The translations under genes were made by a program, and so were the position numbers. Shown here one piece after another: positions 1-8,824 of a stretch of 64,000 bases of DNA (within the stretch, counting starts at the first letter, position 1; each line of letters starts with the position of its first letter). The notes under the pieces are model-generated. The model was not told where the DNA came from. It saw only the letters and a program-made list of their open reading frames with translations, and did no database searches. The DNA comes from Shewanella sp. MBTL60-112-B2 (GTDB lineage Bacteria; Pseudomonadota; Gammaproteobacteria; Enterobacterales; Shewanellaceae), in NCBI RefSeq assembly GCF_019655055.1, contig NZ_BPFA01000005.1, positions 124,001 through 188,000 on the forward strand, in the 5' to 3' direction.

Positions 1-1
1 T

Positions 2-412
2 GCCAGCTTTAGCTCTATATCGACGCCATTTGCGGGCGTTGATTCGGCGCAAAGTGGTGTCGATTATGCCCCAGTTGTTATGCCAGCGTGGCGTAATCTA
101 GCGCCAAACAGTGACTTTATTAACACGCTATTTATTGATAGCTCCTCTGAGCCACTTGCAAAGAATCGAGATGACCTCACCCGCCCACCACACCAGCTTA
201 TTTTTGGTTATAAAGTCAGTGGTATTATCAATAAGAAGAGCAGTGACGGAGTGATAAGCCTTGATAGCCAACTAAGAGACACGGCACAACAGCAGGCCGA
301 ACGCATATATGGCTTCAATGAAGACCATGTCAGTATTTTAAGTAACGATAACTTAGCTAAAGTGCTACATCAGTTTTGGCTAACAGCAGAGAAACAGCAT
401 GCCGCTAGATAA
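2..412 (+). CDS. alpha/beta hydrolase, C-terminal part (5' end outside window)
   Basis: The reading frame is open from the first bases of the window, so this is the end of a longer gene; the ATG at 80 is internal. The visible part (about 136 residues) begins with an ISTPFAG-type segment, followed by a PAWRNLAPNSDF stretch. Both resemble the region after the nucleophile in lipase-like alpha/beta hydrolases, where a TP-x-G loop precedes a 'dl.p.s.fl' helix. GFNEDHVSIL near the C-terminus would supply the catalytic histidine. The nucleophile and acid residues lie outside the window, so the substrate cannot be judged. The gene ends just before a bidirectional terminator and converges with pmbA. 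Confidence 0.6.
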   Translation, partial: ASFSSISTPFAGVDSAQSGVDYAPVVMPAWRNLAPNSDFINTLFIDSSSEPLAKNRDDLTRPPHQLIFGYKVSGIINKKSSDGVISLDSQLRDTAQQQAERIYGFNEDHVSILSNDNLAKVLHQFWLTAEKQHAAR

Positions 413-429
413 AGCTGGCGAGCAACAAA

Positions 430-460
430 AAAGGCTTCCCCAAGGAAGCCTTTAAAATAT
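430..460. terminator. bidirectional rho-independent terminator
   Basis: A perfect 10-bp stem (430-439 with 444-453, AAAGGCTTCC) has a 4-base loop, with A-rich sequence on one side and T-rich on the other. It lies between the convergent hydrolase (stop 412) and pmbA (stop 473) and can serve both. Confidence 0.85.
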
Positions 461-472
461 TCAACAAATGGC

Positions 473-1813
473 TTAGTTACCGGCGATCTTCATCTTATCC
501 ATTAAGATCCCGCCAGTGCGGATCGATGAACGTAAATCGCGATCTTTAGCAACGCCAACGATATTCTGGTACATATCCTTAAGGTTGCCGGCGATGGTGA
601 TCTCTTCCACTGGATATAAGATCACTCCGTTTTCGACGTAGAAGCCCGCAGCACCACGAGAGTAATCACCCGTGACCGTATTCACGCCTTGGCCCATCAC
701 TTCTGTGACTATAAGCCCTGTGCCCATCTCTTTGACCAATTGATCGAAAGTTTGGCCGGTAGTCGATAGGGTCCAGTTGTAGATCCCACCTGCGTGCCCC
801 GTATTGGCAATACCTAACTTGCGTGCTGAGTAGCTTGTCGTTAGGTAAGTGGCCAAACGGCCGTTATCGATAATATTGCGCGACTGGGTGGCTACGCCTT
901 CGCTGTCGTAAGCTGCACTTGCTAATGCACCAACCAACAGTGGATCTTCATCAATGCTGAACCAATCTGGGAAGACTTGCGTGTCGATCGCGTCAAGTAA
1001 GAAGCTCGACTTACGGTATAAACTACCACCGCTAATTGCACCAACTAAGTGACCGATTAAACCTGTAGCAATCTCAGGAGAAAACAACACAGGCAGTTGT
1101 GTGGTAGCTATTTTACGTCCACCTAATCGACCCGCGGTTTTCTCTGCCGCTTTACGGCCAATCATCTCTGGTGCCAGCATTTCATCAAACTTACGCGCTA
1201 CCGTGTAATCGTAATCGCGCTGCATACCGCCTTCATGCTCACCAATCGCCACACAACTTAAGCTATAGCGAGAACTGCAAAAACCATGGAGGAAGCCGTG
1301 GCTATTACCATATACCTTAACGCTTGAATGGGCGTTAGCACTAGCACCATCAGAAATTTGTACCCGCTTATCAGTATCTAGTGCTGCTTCTTCAGCAAGT
1401 ACAGCTAAACGCGTCAATTCATCAGGCGAGATATCTTGTGGATGGTACAGATCAAGATCTGGGAACTGTGTCGCCATCAACGACTTGTCAGCCAAACCAT
1501 TAAATTCATCTGCAGAAGTAAAACGCGCAATATCGTTAGCCGCTTTAACAGCTTGCTCAATAGCAGCTTTACTCAAATCTGAAGTTGACGAACTACCTTT
1601 ACAGCCATCTCTAAAGACTGTAATGCCCAATGCGCCATCTTTATTAAATTCAACGGTTTCAACTTCTTTCATACGAGTCGAAACAGACAGGCCTTGCTGC
1701 TTACTAATCGCAACTTCGGCACCAGAAGTGCCTAATGTTTTTGCATATTCCAGCGCCATAGAAACGGCATCTTTCAAGGAATCTAATTCAATATCAATGC
1801 TATGTGAAGACAC
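473..1813 (-). CDS. pmbA: metalloprotease-related protein PmbA (TldE)
   Basis: A 446-residue cytoplasmic protein of the TldD/PmbA family. In the TldD-PmbA (TldE) heterodimer, PmbA is the subunit without the zinc site; the complex degrades unfolded peptides such as microcin leaders and CcdA. The N-terminal stretch GAEVAISKQQGLSVSTR followed by VEFNKDGALGITVF is characteristic, and no HExxxH motif is seen, as expected for this subunit. Length matches the E. coli protein (about 450). The start codon is GTG; no nearby ATG preserves the conserved N-terminus. The partner tldD lies about 9 kb away (10406-11854). The gene is divergent from darP, a common arrangement in gammaproteobacteria. Confidence 0.95.
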   Translation of the reverse strand: MSSHSIDIELDSLKDAVSMALEYAKTLGTSGAEVAISKQQGLSVSTRMKEVETVEFNKDGALGITVFRDGCKGSSSTSDLSKAAIEQAVKAANDIARFTSADEFNGLADKSLMATQFPDLDLYHPQDISPDELTRLAVLAEEAALDTDKRVQISDGASANAHSSVKVYGNSHGFLHGFCSSRYSLSCVAIGEHEGGMQRDYDYTVARKFDEMLAPEMIGRKAAEKTAGRLGGRKIATTQLPVLFSPEIATGLIGHLVGAISGGSLYRKSSFLLDAIDTQVFPDWFSIDEDPLLVGALASAAYDSEGVATQSRNIIDNGRLATYLTTSYSARKLGIANTGHAGGIYNWTLSTTGQTFDQLVKEMGTGLIVTEVMGQGVNTVTGDYSRGAAGFYVENGVILYPVEEITIAGNLKDMYQNIVGVAKDRDLRSSIRTGGILMDKMKIAGN

Positions 1814-2020
1814 AGATCTACTCTTTATTTGTCGGCAATAGCGCTAGCATAACAAACCCAAATACCAATCACATTAAATAATCCCTCTACAACAGGCACA
1901 ATCGCGACGACAAGCAATAAACAAATCATCGCTTTGGCCTACGCAACGACTAAAATAGGAAAGGAAATAAGCAAGTATAGATGTTATTATTAGCTCAGAA
2001 TTTGTAAGAGATTTTTAGAT

Positions 2021-2563
2021 ATGAAGATTGTCGGTGACTCAGAACACTTCCACCAGCCCTATGACAAAGATGAGAACTACGAAAGTAGAGCGGACGCTAA
2101 ACGCGAAATCGCAATCTATCAAGAATATGGCAATAGATTAGTTGCACTTAGTAAGACTCAAGTACAGAAGCTAAATCTTGATGAAACGCTTTATGATAAT
2201 GTTTTGAAAGCTAAAACTATCAAAATTAATACTGAAGCGCACCGTCGTCACATTCAGTACATTGGTAAACTAATGCGTTATGTTGATCTCGAAGAGTTAG
2301 AAGTAGCGATTAAGAACGTGCTGAACCAAAACAGCAACGAAAGTGCTAAAACCAATGTGGCTGACAAGACCCGCGATCAGCTATTAGCTGAAGGTGATTC
2401 GGCAGTACAAGCCTTAATTGAGCAGCACCCTGAATTTGATAGACAAAAACTTCGTCAGTACATTCGTCAGACAAAAAAAGAGCTAACGAAAAACCCTGAT
2501 ATTGAAGCGTCAAAGACAGCTAAAGAATTAAGTAAATATTTACGTAACGAGATCAAAGATTAA
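2021..2563 (+). CDS. darP: ribosome biogenesis factor DarP (YjgA, DUF615)
   Basis: A 180-residue, highly charged, helical protein matching the YjgA/DUF615 family. Recognisable segments include SRADAKREI near the N-terminus, EAHRRHIQYIGKLMR in the middle and RQYIRQTKKE near the C-terminus. The family binds late 50S subunit precursors and helps assemble the peptidyl transferase centre. Length is close to the E. coli protein (183). It is divergently transcribed from pmbA across a 207-bp gap that must hold both promoters, and it is followed by a strong terminator. Confidence 0.93.
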   Translation: MKIVGDSEHFHQPYDKDENYESRADAKREIAIYQEYGNRLVALSKTQVQKLNLDETLYDNVLKAKTIKINTEAHRRHIQYIGKLMRYVDLEELEVAIKNVLNQNSNESAKTNVADKTRDQLLAEGDSAVQALIEQHPEFDRQKLRQYIRQTKKELTKNPDIEASKTAKELSKYLRNEIKD

Positions 2564-2604
2564 TCGTTACATATGTAGACATCACTTCTATATAACTACA
2601 CAAT

Positions 2605-2642
2605 AGCTCCCAAAGTCATAACACGGCTTTGGGAGCTTTTTT
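2605..2642 (+). terminator. rho-independent terminator of darP
   Basis: A perfect 11-bp stem (2605-2615 with 2627-2637, AGCTCCCAAAG) is followed by a run of six T. The ATG at 2643 directly after the T-run is therefore an unlikely start for the next gene. Confidence 0.92.
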
Positions 2643-2720
2643 ATGGGTCTTTCCAGGCTTAATACGCAAGCGCCCCATCCTAAACTTACAGTTAAATTTG
2701 TAGCACAAAGGAATATGCAA

Positions 2721-5267
2721 ATGCGCCTGCCCTCAAAACTGGCTAGCCTCCCCCTATCTTTATTCTGTCTTTCTTTACTCGGTGGCTGTAATGGCGCATC
2801 GGATGACAATGGTGATACCGACAACGGCGGAACCTACACCCTCTCATTAAGTTATAAAACCGTTGAAAATGGTGCCTGCGCTGAGCCAACAGACTCACTC
2901 AGCTTTGCTGCCAATGGCAGTTTTTGCGCCGTTGCCCATTTAAAGCAAGACAACAGCAACCGTAGCGGCCAGCTCATCACTTTCTCAGCAACGATTGGTG
3001 AGCTTTCTGTTGCAACCAAGCTCACCAACGCCAATGGCCTCGCTGAAGTAATTATCAGCAACCCTACTGGTGCAGAGGGAGCAGGAGCCTTAACAGCAAG
3101 TTTCGCCGAAGGTGAAAGCAATACTAATGCCGTCAAGAATTTTGAATTCACTTCAGCAACAGCCCCCTCTGAACCTAAGTTCACTTTAAACAGTGCCATC
3201 ATCAACGGTGCTGACGTGGTAACTCAGTTCAAAGCCGATGAAACTGTGCAGCTACAAGCTCAATTTTTAGATGAGCAGGGCCAAGGCATAGCTGGCAAGA
3301 TGGCGAGCTTCACGGCGGGTAGTGCAAACTTAAACCCTGGCTCTGCACTGACCAAAGCAAACGGTATTGCGCAGGTTAGCTATACGCCTACTGATAGCGA
3401 TCTTGGCGCGGCTAACTTCTCAGTGACCTTAGAAGATAATGGTAAAATCTACCAAAGCTCTGGTCTCTACGAAGTGCTAGCAAAAGATGCCGTCAGTGAA
3501 GATGGTATTATAGTTATTGGTCATTTCTCTGCTGATGGCAGCACTTTTACCGAGAATGAACTGGCGACAACCTTACCTTTAGAGGCAGATAAGTACACCG
3601 TCAGTGCGGGCGGTACTTTCGGTGTGACTGCCGATTTAGCCATTAAGAATGATGATGGCAGCTACACCCGCTTACAAACCCCAACTAGCGTAAACTTCAG
3701 CTCTAGTTGTGTATCAAGCAATAGCGCCAACATCGACTCACCAGTGACCACACTGTCAGGTACTGCTAGCTCAACTTTCCAAAACACTAGCTGCAGTGGC
3801 AATAGCTTGCGTGATGATCAAATCATCGCTTCTGTAGTGGCGGGGAACCAGACGTTATCGGCAACACTCGATTTTGCACTGGCGAGCCAGACGTTAGCCA
3901 ACTTAAGCTTTATCTCTGCAGAACCTACTTCTATTCGCATTAAAGGGGCTGGCGGCACAGGTTCAAGCGAGTCATCGCTTATCACCTTTAAGGTTGCCGA
4001 TGCCAATGGCCAACCTATCGCTCAGCAAGATGTAGATTTTTCCCTCGATACAGCTGTAGGCGGGATCAAGTTTGCCAATGACGACACCAGTAGCAGCAAC
4101 ACCAGTAACTCAGCCGGTCTTGTGAGTGCAACCGTGCTTTCAGGAACTGTACCTACCCCGGTGCGAGTGTTAGCCACCGCAACAGCTGATAATGAGTCTG
4201 TCACTAGTCAATCTGAGCAGCTCACCATAAATACAGGTTTGCCACAGCAGTTAGGTTTTGGCTTATCGAGCAGCCTATTTAACCCTGAAGCCGGTGACTT
4301 TAATAACGTTAAGGCGACTATCACTGCTTTTGCTTCAGACAGCTTTGGTAACCCAGCTCCTAATGACACTACGATTAACTTTACTGCCGAAGGTGGCCAA
4401 ATTGAGCCTAGCTGCTTAATCGTCGATGGCAGTTGCAGTGTTGAATGGAGCTCTACTACGCCACGTCCAACCGATCACCGCATTACAGTGCTCGCTTATG
4501 CTCTAGGACATGAGACGTTTTTTGATACTAATGGCAATAATGTATTTGATGCCAAAGATGGCGGTGCGATTGCACTTGCCTGTGTCGATAGCAAGGGCTC
4601 TGCGGTAGCTTGTAAAGGTAATGGTTTTGACCGAGAAACCTATCATGAGAGTGGCTTTAGCGACCTTGGCGATGCGTTTAGAGATAATAATGAAAATGGC
4701 GTACATGACTCAGGTGAGCCCTATTTCAATACCAAGCCTGATCAACCATATAGTGCAGCAGATGGCTTCTTTAACGGCCCTCAATGCGAAAGTCTTTGCG
4801 ATTCACAAGCAACTAAGACCTATATCCGTAAAGCTCTAGTAATGACAATGTCGGGTTCTGATGCTTATTTTGAAATAACTCAGAATGATGTGGTTATTTT
4901 CACTGAGTTGAACCCAGATGGCACGGTTGATACCAATAAACCACGCAATAACATTACCACGAGCCCCATTGCTGCAGGTGACACAGCCACATTTGAAATA
5001 CGTTTCTTTGATAAGAAAAATCAAATTATGCCCGCGCAAACCACACTAGCCACAACAGCAAGCGAAGGTGAGCTTGATGCATCCCCCTTTACTGTGCCTA
5101 ATCGTAATGGCAGAGACGGCTCAGTAACAAGCTTTACCCTCACCAATGACATAGACCCGGCAAGTGTTGGCGAGCCAGCTAAAAGCAGCTCGATATCTAT
5201 TGATGTTACAACGCCAAAGTCAGTCGAATCAGGCATTGGCTTTATGGTTGAGCTAAGCGGCACATAA
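2721..5267 (+). CDS. large Ig-like (Big-1/invasin-type) surface lipoprotein
   Basis: About 848 residues. The frame opens at 2643, but that ATG abuts the darP terminator. The ATG at 2721 has an AAGGA box 8 bases upstream and begins a clean lipoprotein signal peptide with lipobox LGGC. The mature protein has a short Asp/Gly-rich linker and then repeated beta-sandwich segments with the 'G..V.F......G.....T...G.A.V..T' pattern of bacterial Ig-like Big-1 domains. Two Asp/Asn-rich loops, DTNGNNVFD (coded near 4526) and DNNENGVHD (near 4684), look like calcium-binding loops. Predicted outer-membrane or surface location; the ligand is unknown. No operon partner. Confidence 0.75.
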   Translation: MRLPSKLASLPLSLFCLSLLGGCNGASDDNGDTDNGGTYTLSLSYKTVENGACAEPTDSLSFAANGSFCAVAHLKQDNSNRSGQLITFSATIGELSVATKLTNANGLAEVIISNPTGAEGAGALTASFAEGESNTNAVKNFEFTSATAPSEPKFTLNSAIINGADVVTQFKADETVQLQAQFLDEQGQGIAGKMASFTAGSANLNPGSALTKANGIAQVSYTPTDSDLGAANFSVTLEDNGKIYQSSGLYEVLAKDAVSEDGIIVIGHFSADGSTFTENELATTLPLEADKYTVSAGGTFGVTADLAIKNDDGSYTRLQTPTSVNFSSSCVSSNSANIDSPVTTLSGTASSTFQNTSCSGNSLRDDQIIASVVAGNQTLSATLDFALASQTLANLSFISAEPTSIRIKGAGGTGSSESSLITFKVADANGQPIAQQDVDFSLDTAVGGIKFANDDTSSSNTSNSAGLVSATVLSGTVPTPVRVLATATADNESVTSQSEQLTINTGLPQQLGFGLSSSLFNPEAGDFNNVKATITAFASDSFGNPAPNDTTINFTAEGGQIEPSCLIVDGSCSVEWSSTTPRPTDHRITVLAYALGHETFFDTNGNNVFDAKDGGAIALACVDSKGSAVACKGNGFDRETYHESGFSDLGDAFRDNNENGVHDSGEPYFNTKPDQPYSAADGFFNGPQCESLCDSQATKTYIRKALVMTMSGSDAYFEITQNDVVIFTELNPDGTVDTNKPRNNITTSPIAAGDTATFEIRFFDKKNQIMPAQTTLATTASEGELDASPFTVPNRNGRDGSVTSFTLTNDIDPASVGEPAKSSSISIDVTTPKSVESGIGFMVELSGT

Positions 5268-5293
5268 ACCTGCAACTTATCTCAACATGAAGT

Positions 5294-5331
5294 AAAAAGC
5301 CCGCAGTAACTAAAGTTACTGCGGGCTTTTT
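5294..5331. terminator. bidirectional rho-independent terminator
   Basis: A perfect inverted repeat of about 18 bases per arm (AAAAAGCCCGCAGTAACT) with a 2-base loop, flanked by A- and T-runs. It follows the Ig-like lipoprotein gene. Confidence 0.9.
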
Positions 5332-5433
5332 AGTCATCACGAGTTCATCTGATTCTATCGCCTAATAGCAATTTAATTCGATGAGTCTTACAGTCCAATG
5401 AAGATCAGCTTGGTATTGAGGGAGCAAGTATCT

Positions 5434-5516
5434 GCAGCATGGATGCTGCGGTTAAGCCCTCATGGATGAGTTCACGGCGTCTTGCTAAATCAAATTAAGT
5501 CAAATTAAGTCAAATC
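5434..5516. repeat. palindrome plus short direct repeats in an intergenic region
   Basis: A perfect palindrome GCAGCAT-GG-ATGCTGC (5434-5449) lies upstream of two exact copies of CAAATTAAGT (5491-5510) and a partial third. The stretch resembles dispersed intergenic repeats I associate with Shewanella genomes, but copy number cannot be checked here. It lies downstream of the minus-strand ABC permease operon. Confidence 0.45.
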
Positions 5517-5531
5517 AAGATGAGCCGTTAA

Positions 5532-6668
5532 TTAAGCTGTCGGCTTTAATCGCTTTGATACACCCCAATACGCTAAGCTGAAGTAAACAGCGGCCATCAC
5601 CCATAGTTGCACCCACTGGGGCATAATGCTCTGCCAAGGAGCGCCCATTTGATTTAACTCCAGCATCGCCATAATGCCAGGCACTGCAGGCACGACTTGT
5701 GAAATGGCGACCACAGCATCGGGAATAAGCGCCGTCGGCCACACAAAGCCAGACACAAACAGAATTGGCATAGAGATCAGCAGCAAAACCTGGGTGGGCA
5801 AATCGCGGCGGGTAAACAAGCTACTAAAGGCAATACCAGCAGCACAGGTTGCAAGTAAAAATGGCAACATTAACAACCAAACCTGGCCTAAACTGGCTTG
5901 CAGACTAACGTCATACCAATAGTAACAATAACCCACGTAATAACTGCTAAGCAGACTGTAGATAAACATAAAGGCTGCCATACGCCCACATATTAACTTA
6001 AGTGGGCTAACGCTATGCCAATAACCTTCGGCTCGCCATTGACTAGCCCCGAGTATACCGGTGCCAATAAGCAAGGTTTGATGCAAAATCAGCAGGAATA
6101 GTCCCGGCACCACATAAGGCGTATAACCTAAGCTTGGGTTGAAGGCTGGAATGCTATTGAGCTTAACCACGTTAAGGCTTTGCTTAACTGCCGTCGCGTT
6201 TTCTCCCTTAGCCAATAAGCCTATACGCTGAATATCCTTGCCTACGTCTAAACCTGCCGAAATAAGCCCCTCTACAACCGCTGAGTAAATCAAGAAGTAG
6301 CTGGCATCGCCGCCATAACTTAGGGTCACTCCCGAGCCGAGTAATAAGTCTCGTCTAAAGTTAGCAGGAATAACCAGTAAACCGTGAGCACGCCCAGTCT
6401 CAATCCAATGCTTGGCTTCATCCATGGAGCCAAGCTGTGCAATCACCTTAATTTTAGGACTAGCTTCGGCATCGCGAATAAGTTTTCGACTGAGTGAAGA
6501 GTGGTCATGATCAATCACCACTACCAGCTGCTCGGTGGGCACTTGATTAAGATAGGGCAGCGGGTAAAGAATCGAATAAAACAGTACCCCGCCAAACACG
6601 GTAATGACGATTGTCTTATCCGCCAAAACGGCTTTGATTTCAGACCAGATTAACTGTAGCAAACTCAT
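5532..6668 (-). CDS. ABC-2 type transporter permease (YhhJ/YbhR-like)
   Basis: A 378-residue inner-membrane protein with one N-terminal membrane segment (about residues 20-37), a long periplasmic region (about 40-170) and five or so C-terminal membrane segments. This is the topology of ABC-2 permeases of the YbhS/YbhR/YhhJ type, which export drugs or other molecules with an HlyD-type adaptor and TolC. It is the last gene of a four-gene operon; its ATG lies one base after the stop of the preceding permease gene. No ATP-binding subunit is encoded next to it. Confidence 0.88.
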   Translation of the reverse strand: MSLLQLIWSEIKAVLADKTIVITVFGGVLFYSILYPLPYLNQVPTEQLVVVIDHDHSSLSRKLIRDAEASPKIKVIAQLGSMDEAKHWIETGRAHGLLVIPANFRRDLLLGSGVTLSYGGDASYFLIYSAVVEGLISAGLDVGKDIQRIGLLAKGENATAVKQSLNVVKLNSIPAFNPSLGYTPYVVPGLFLLILHQTLLIGTGILGASQWRAEGYWHSVSPLKLICGRMAAFMFIYSLLSSYYVGYCYYWYDVSLQASLGQVWLLMLPFLLATCAAGIAFSSLFTRRDLPTQVLLLISMPILFVSGFVWPTALIPDAVVAISQVVPAVPGIMAMLELNQMGAPWQSIMPQWVQLWVMAAVYFSLAYWGVSKRLKPTA

Positions 6669-6669
6669 C

Positions 6670-7833
6670 TTATTGCTCTCCTACCACAGCGCTTGGTTTA
6701 CCCGCCTCTTTTAGCGGAAACTCCTTCTTTGCTAAAAGCGTGATTGGAATTAACAGCAACAAAAATCCCCAGTAACCAGTCATTTGGCTTAGGCTAGCAA
6801 GCAGTCCTTGGCCATAGCTGACAACCGCTATATGGGTTTCAATATAATGACTGGTCGGCATAATGACTCGCCACCACTGAGCGGCAACAGGCATCTCATG
6901 CACAGGGAAAGTCACCCCCATAAAGGCAAATGCAGGGGCAAACATAGCGGTACAAAAACTTATCACTCTCGCGCTATCTTTTAAGGCAAAGAAGATGGTG
7001 AGCACCATCAACCAAACGGCCAATAACATCACGGTTTGAGCCAACAAGATCACTGCTATGCTACCTGCGATGGGAAGCTCAAGAAACAGATAAATAAGCG
7101 CTAAAATAAAGCCACCATGGAGCAATACCAGCGGAGTATAAAATAACACCTTAGCTGCAATCACTTTCCACAACCCAAGCTCATACCACTGTTGAGTGGT
7201 ATTCCAGCGCAGTTCCCGATTAAGGCTATTAGCAAATACCATCATGGCTAAAAGCTGCAATAGCGCAATCAACACCGGAGGCACTAAGAAGCCCACATAA
7301 TTAGTATTACGATTAAATAGCGCCGTTGTTTGGCTACTGACCGGACTTAGGTTAACTGCAACCCGCTCTGGCATAACCCCAGAGGCAAGCAGTTTTAGCT
7401 CTCCAAGCGGTTTAAGGCCATCGGCCATAGTGGCCAATAGCTGGCTTGATAATAGCTTACCCACCAGCAGGAATTGACTGTTATAACGGATATCAATAAT
7501 TGGCGTTTTAGCAGTCAGCAAATCGCGGTTAAGGCCATAAGGCAAGACCAGCAAGGCATACACTTCTCCTTGCTTCATTGCCGCTTCTGCACTTGAAAGC
7601 TCGCTATAACTTACAGGTTTAGTCACTGGGTTAGCTTGTAATTGACGTGCCAAAGATCGGCTCACTTGGCTGTTATCCAGATCCACTACTGCGACAGGTA
7701 GCTGCCTTGGCAAGCCTGCACTGAACAGCAACCATAAGCCAATAATACTCAGCAGTGGAATATAACTGATTAACGCCAACTGCCAGGGATCATCTTGCAG
7801 GGCGATGAATTCTCTTTTAAGCGCTTTTATCAA
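6670..7833 (-). CDS. ABC-2 type transporter permease
   Basis: A 387-residue paralogue of the following permease, with the same topology: membrane segment near residues 22-42, a large periplasmic domain (about 45-180), then several hydrophobic helices. The two probably form a heterodimeric membrane channel like YbhS/YbhR. The start is TTG, with GAGG about 10 bases upstream; no better-placed ATG preserves the N-terminal helix. The gene lies 19 bases after the adaptor gene, indicating one transcript. Confidence 0.87.
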   Translation of the reverse strand: MIKALKREFIALQDDPWQLALISYIPLLSIIGLWLLFSAGLPRQLPVAVVDLDNSQVSRSLARQLQANPVTKPVSYSELSSAEAAMKQGEVYALLVLPYGLNRDLLTAKTPIIDIRYNSQFLLVGKLLSSQLLATMADGLKPLGELKLLASGVMPERVAVNLSPVSSQTTALFNRNTNYVGFLVPPVLIALLQLLAMMVFANSLNRELRWNTTQQWYELGLWKVIAAKVLFYTPLVLLHGGFILALIYLFLELPIAGSIAVILLAQTVMLLAVWLMVLTIFFALKDSARVISFCTAMFAPAFAFMGVTFPVHEMPVAAQWWRVIMPTSHYIETHIAVVSYGQGLLASLSQMTGYWGFLLLLIPITLLAKKEFPLKEAGKPSAVVGEQ

Positions 7834-7852
7834 AGCCTTAACCTCATATCAC

Positions 7853-8824
7853 TTAAAGCGTGAACAGGATCGACATCCCCACTCTTAAGTCTGCTATGGT
7901 TTCATTCGGACGCAGCTCCACTTCAAATGTACGCATATCGAAGTCATGACCGCTCTCAGTCGAACGCCACGTCGCAAAATCGCCCATCACAGCAATATTG
8001 GTGACTTTGAATTCAACTTCACGCTCTAGAGCAGGAATGGTCAACTTGAGCACATCACCTTGCTTAAACTGCTTTAACAGATCTTCACGCACTTGGAACA
8101 CAGCCCAAGCATCACTCATGTCGATCAAACTGACCACAGGGAAGCCACTTGGTGCCAACTCACCCGCTTGCAGTAGTACTTCGCTTATTTCACCTGTTTT
8201 AGGTGAGCGCATTTGGCTATCCGCAAGAATCGCTGAAACTTCGTTAACCGCGCCTTCGGCCATACGCGCATTACCCGCTGCGGCAGCCTTAGTTTCAACA
8301 CGTGCACCTTCATCAGCCATCTGGTACATAGCCAGTGCAGCTTGCTCGGTATACTTGGCTGCTTGCCATTGAGTAAAGGCTTCATCACGCTTTTGCCTAG
8401 CGAGCACGCCTTCGTTAAACAACACCTCTAAACGCTCATAAGTGGTTCGATATAACTTGGCAGCTGCTTGCGCCTTTAACCACTCTTCTTTTGCTGCTGC
8501 AATTTGCTGCTTTCGAGCACCGTTATCAGCCTCTTTTTGCATTGCAACTGCTGCATCACGTCCGCCCTCAGCTTGCATCAATTTCGCTTTGAGCTCTGGG
8601 CTGTTAATAGCGAAAAGCAGATCCCCCTCATTAACCTTGTCACCACGTCTAACAAGCACTTCCTCTACGCGTCCAGGTACTTTAGACGAGACGTTATATT
8701 CACGCGCTTCAATTTGCCCTTGCAGTAACTGCGGCTTAGGCGTGTAAGCTAGGATTAGGCCATATACTAAGGCACCAACTAATATGATTAATGCCGCTGC
8801 GGCTAAAATACGGTTAGTACGCAT
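7853..8824 (-). CDS. HlyD/YbhG-family membrane fusion (adaptor) protein
   Basis: About 323 residues. An N-terminal membrane anchor (roughly residues 6-28) is followed by a lipoyl/biotinyl-type half-motif (GQIEAREYNVSSKVPGRV), an alpha-helical hairpin rich in Ala/Glu/Lys (about 85-190) and a beta-barrel C-terminus. The longer frame opens at 8863, but ATG 8824 has a strong AAGGGGA site and starts directly before the membrane anchor. The chosen start overlaps the stop of the tolC-like gene by 11 bases. It should bridge the two permeases and the TolC-like outer-membrane channel. Confidence 0.9.
   Translation of the reverse strand: MRTNRILAAAALIILVGALVYGLILAYTPKPQLLQGQIEAREYNVSSKVPGRVEEVLVRRGDKVNEGDLLFAINSPELKAKLMQAEGGRDAAVAMQKEADNGARKQQIAAAKEEWLKAQAAAKLYRTTYERLEVLFNEGVLARQKRDEAFTQWQAAKYTEQAALAMYQMADEGARVETKAAAAGNARMAEGAVNEVSAILADSQMRSPKTGEISEVLLQAGELAPSGFPVVSLIDMSDAWAVFQVREDLLKQFKQGDVLKLTIPALEREVEFKVTNIAVMGDFATWRSTESGHDFDMRTFEVELRPNETIADLRVGMSILFTL

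Noticed and set aside
1485..1841. 118-codon plus-strand frame inside pmbA
   Set aside because: Antisense shadow of a well-conserved gene.
1862..1871. ATACCAATCA, matching ten bases of the MITE-like ends
   Set aside because: Too short and followed by a different sequence (CATTAAATAA), with no second end nearby.
2643..2720. ATG at 2643 as start of the Ig-like lipoprotein
   Set aside because: It follows directly on the T-run of the darP terminator and would place the signal peptide internally; ATG 2721 has a ribosome site.
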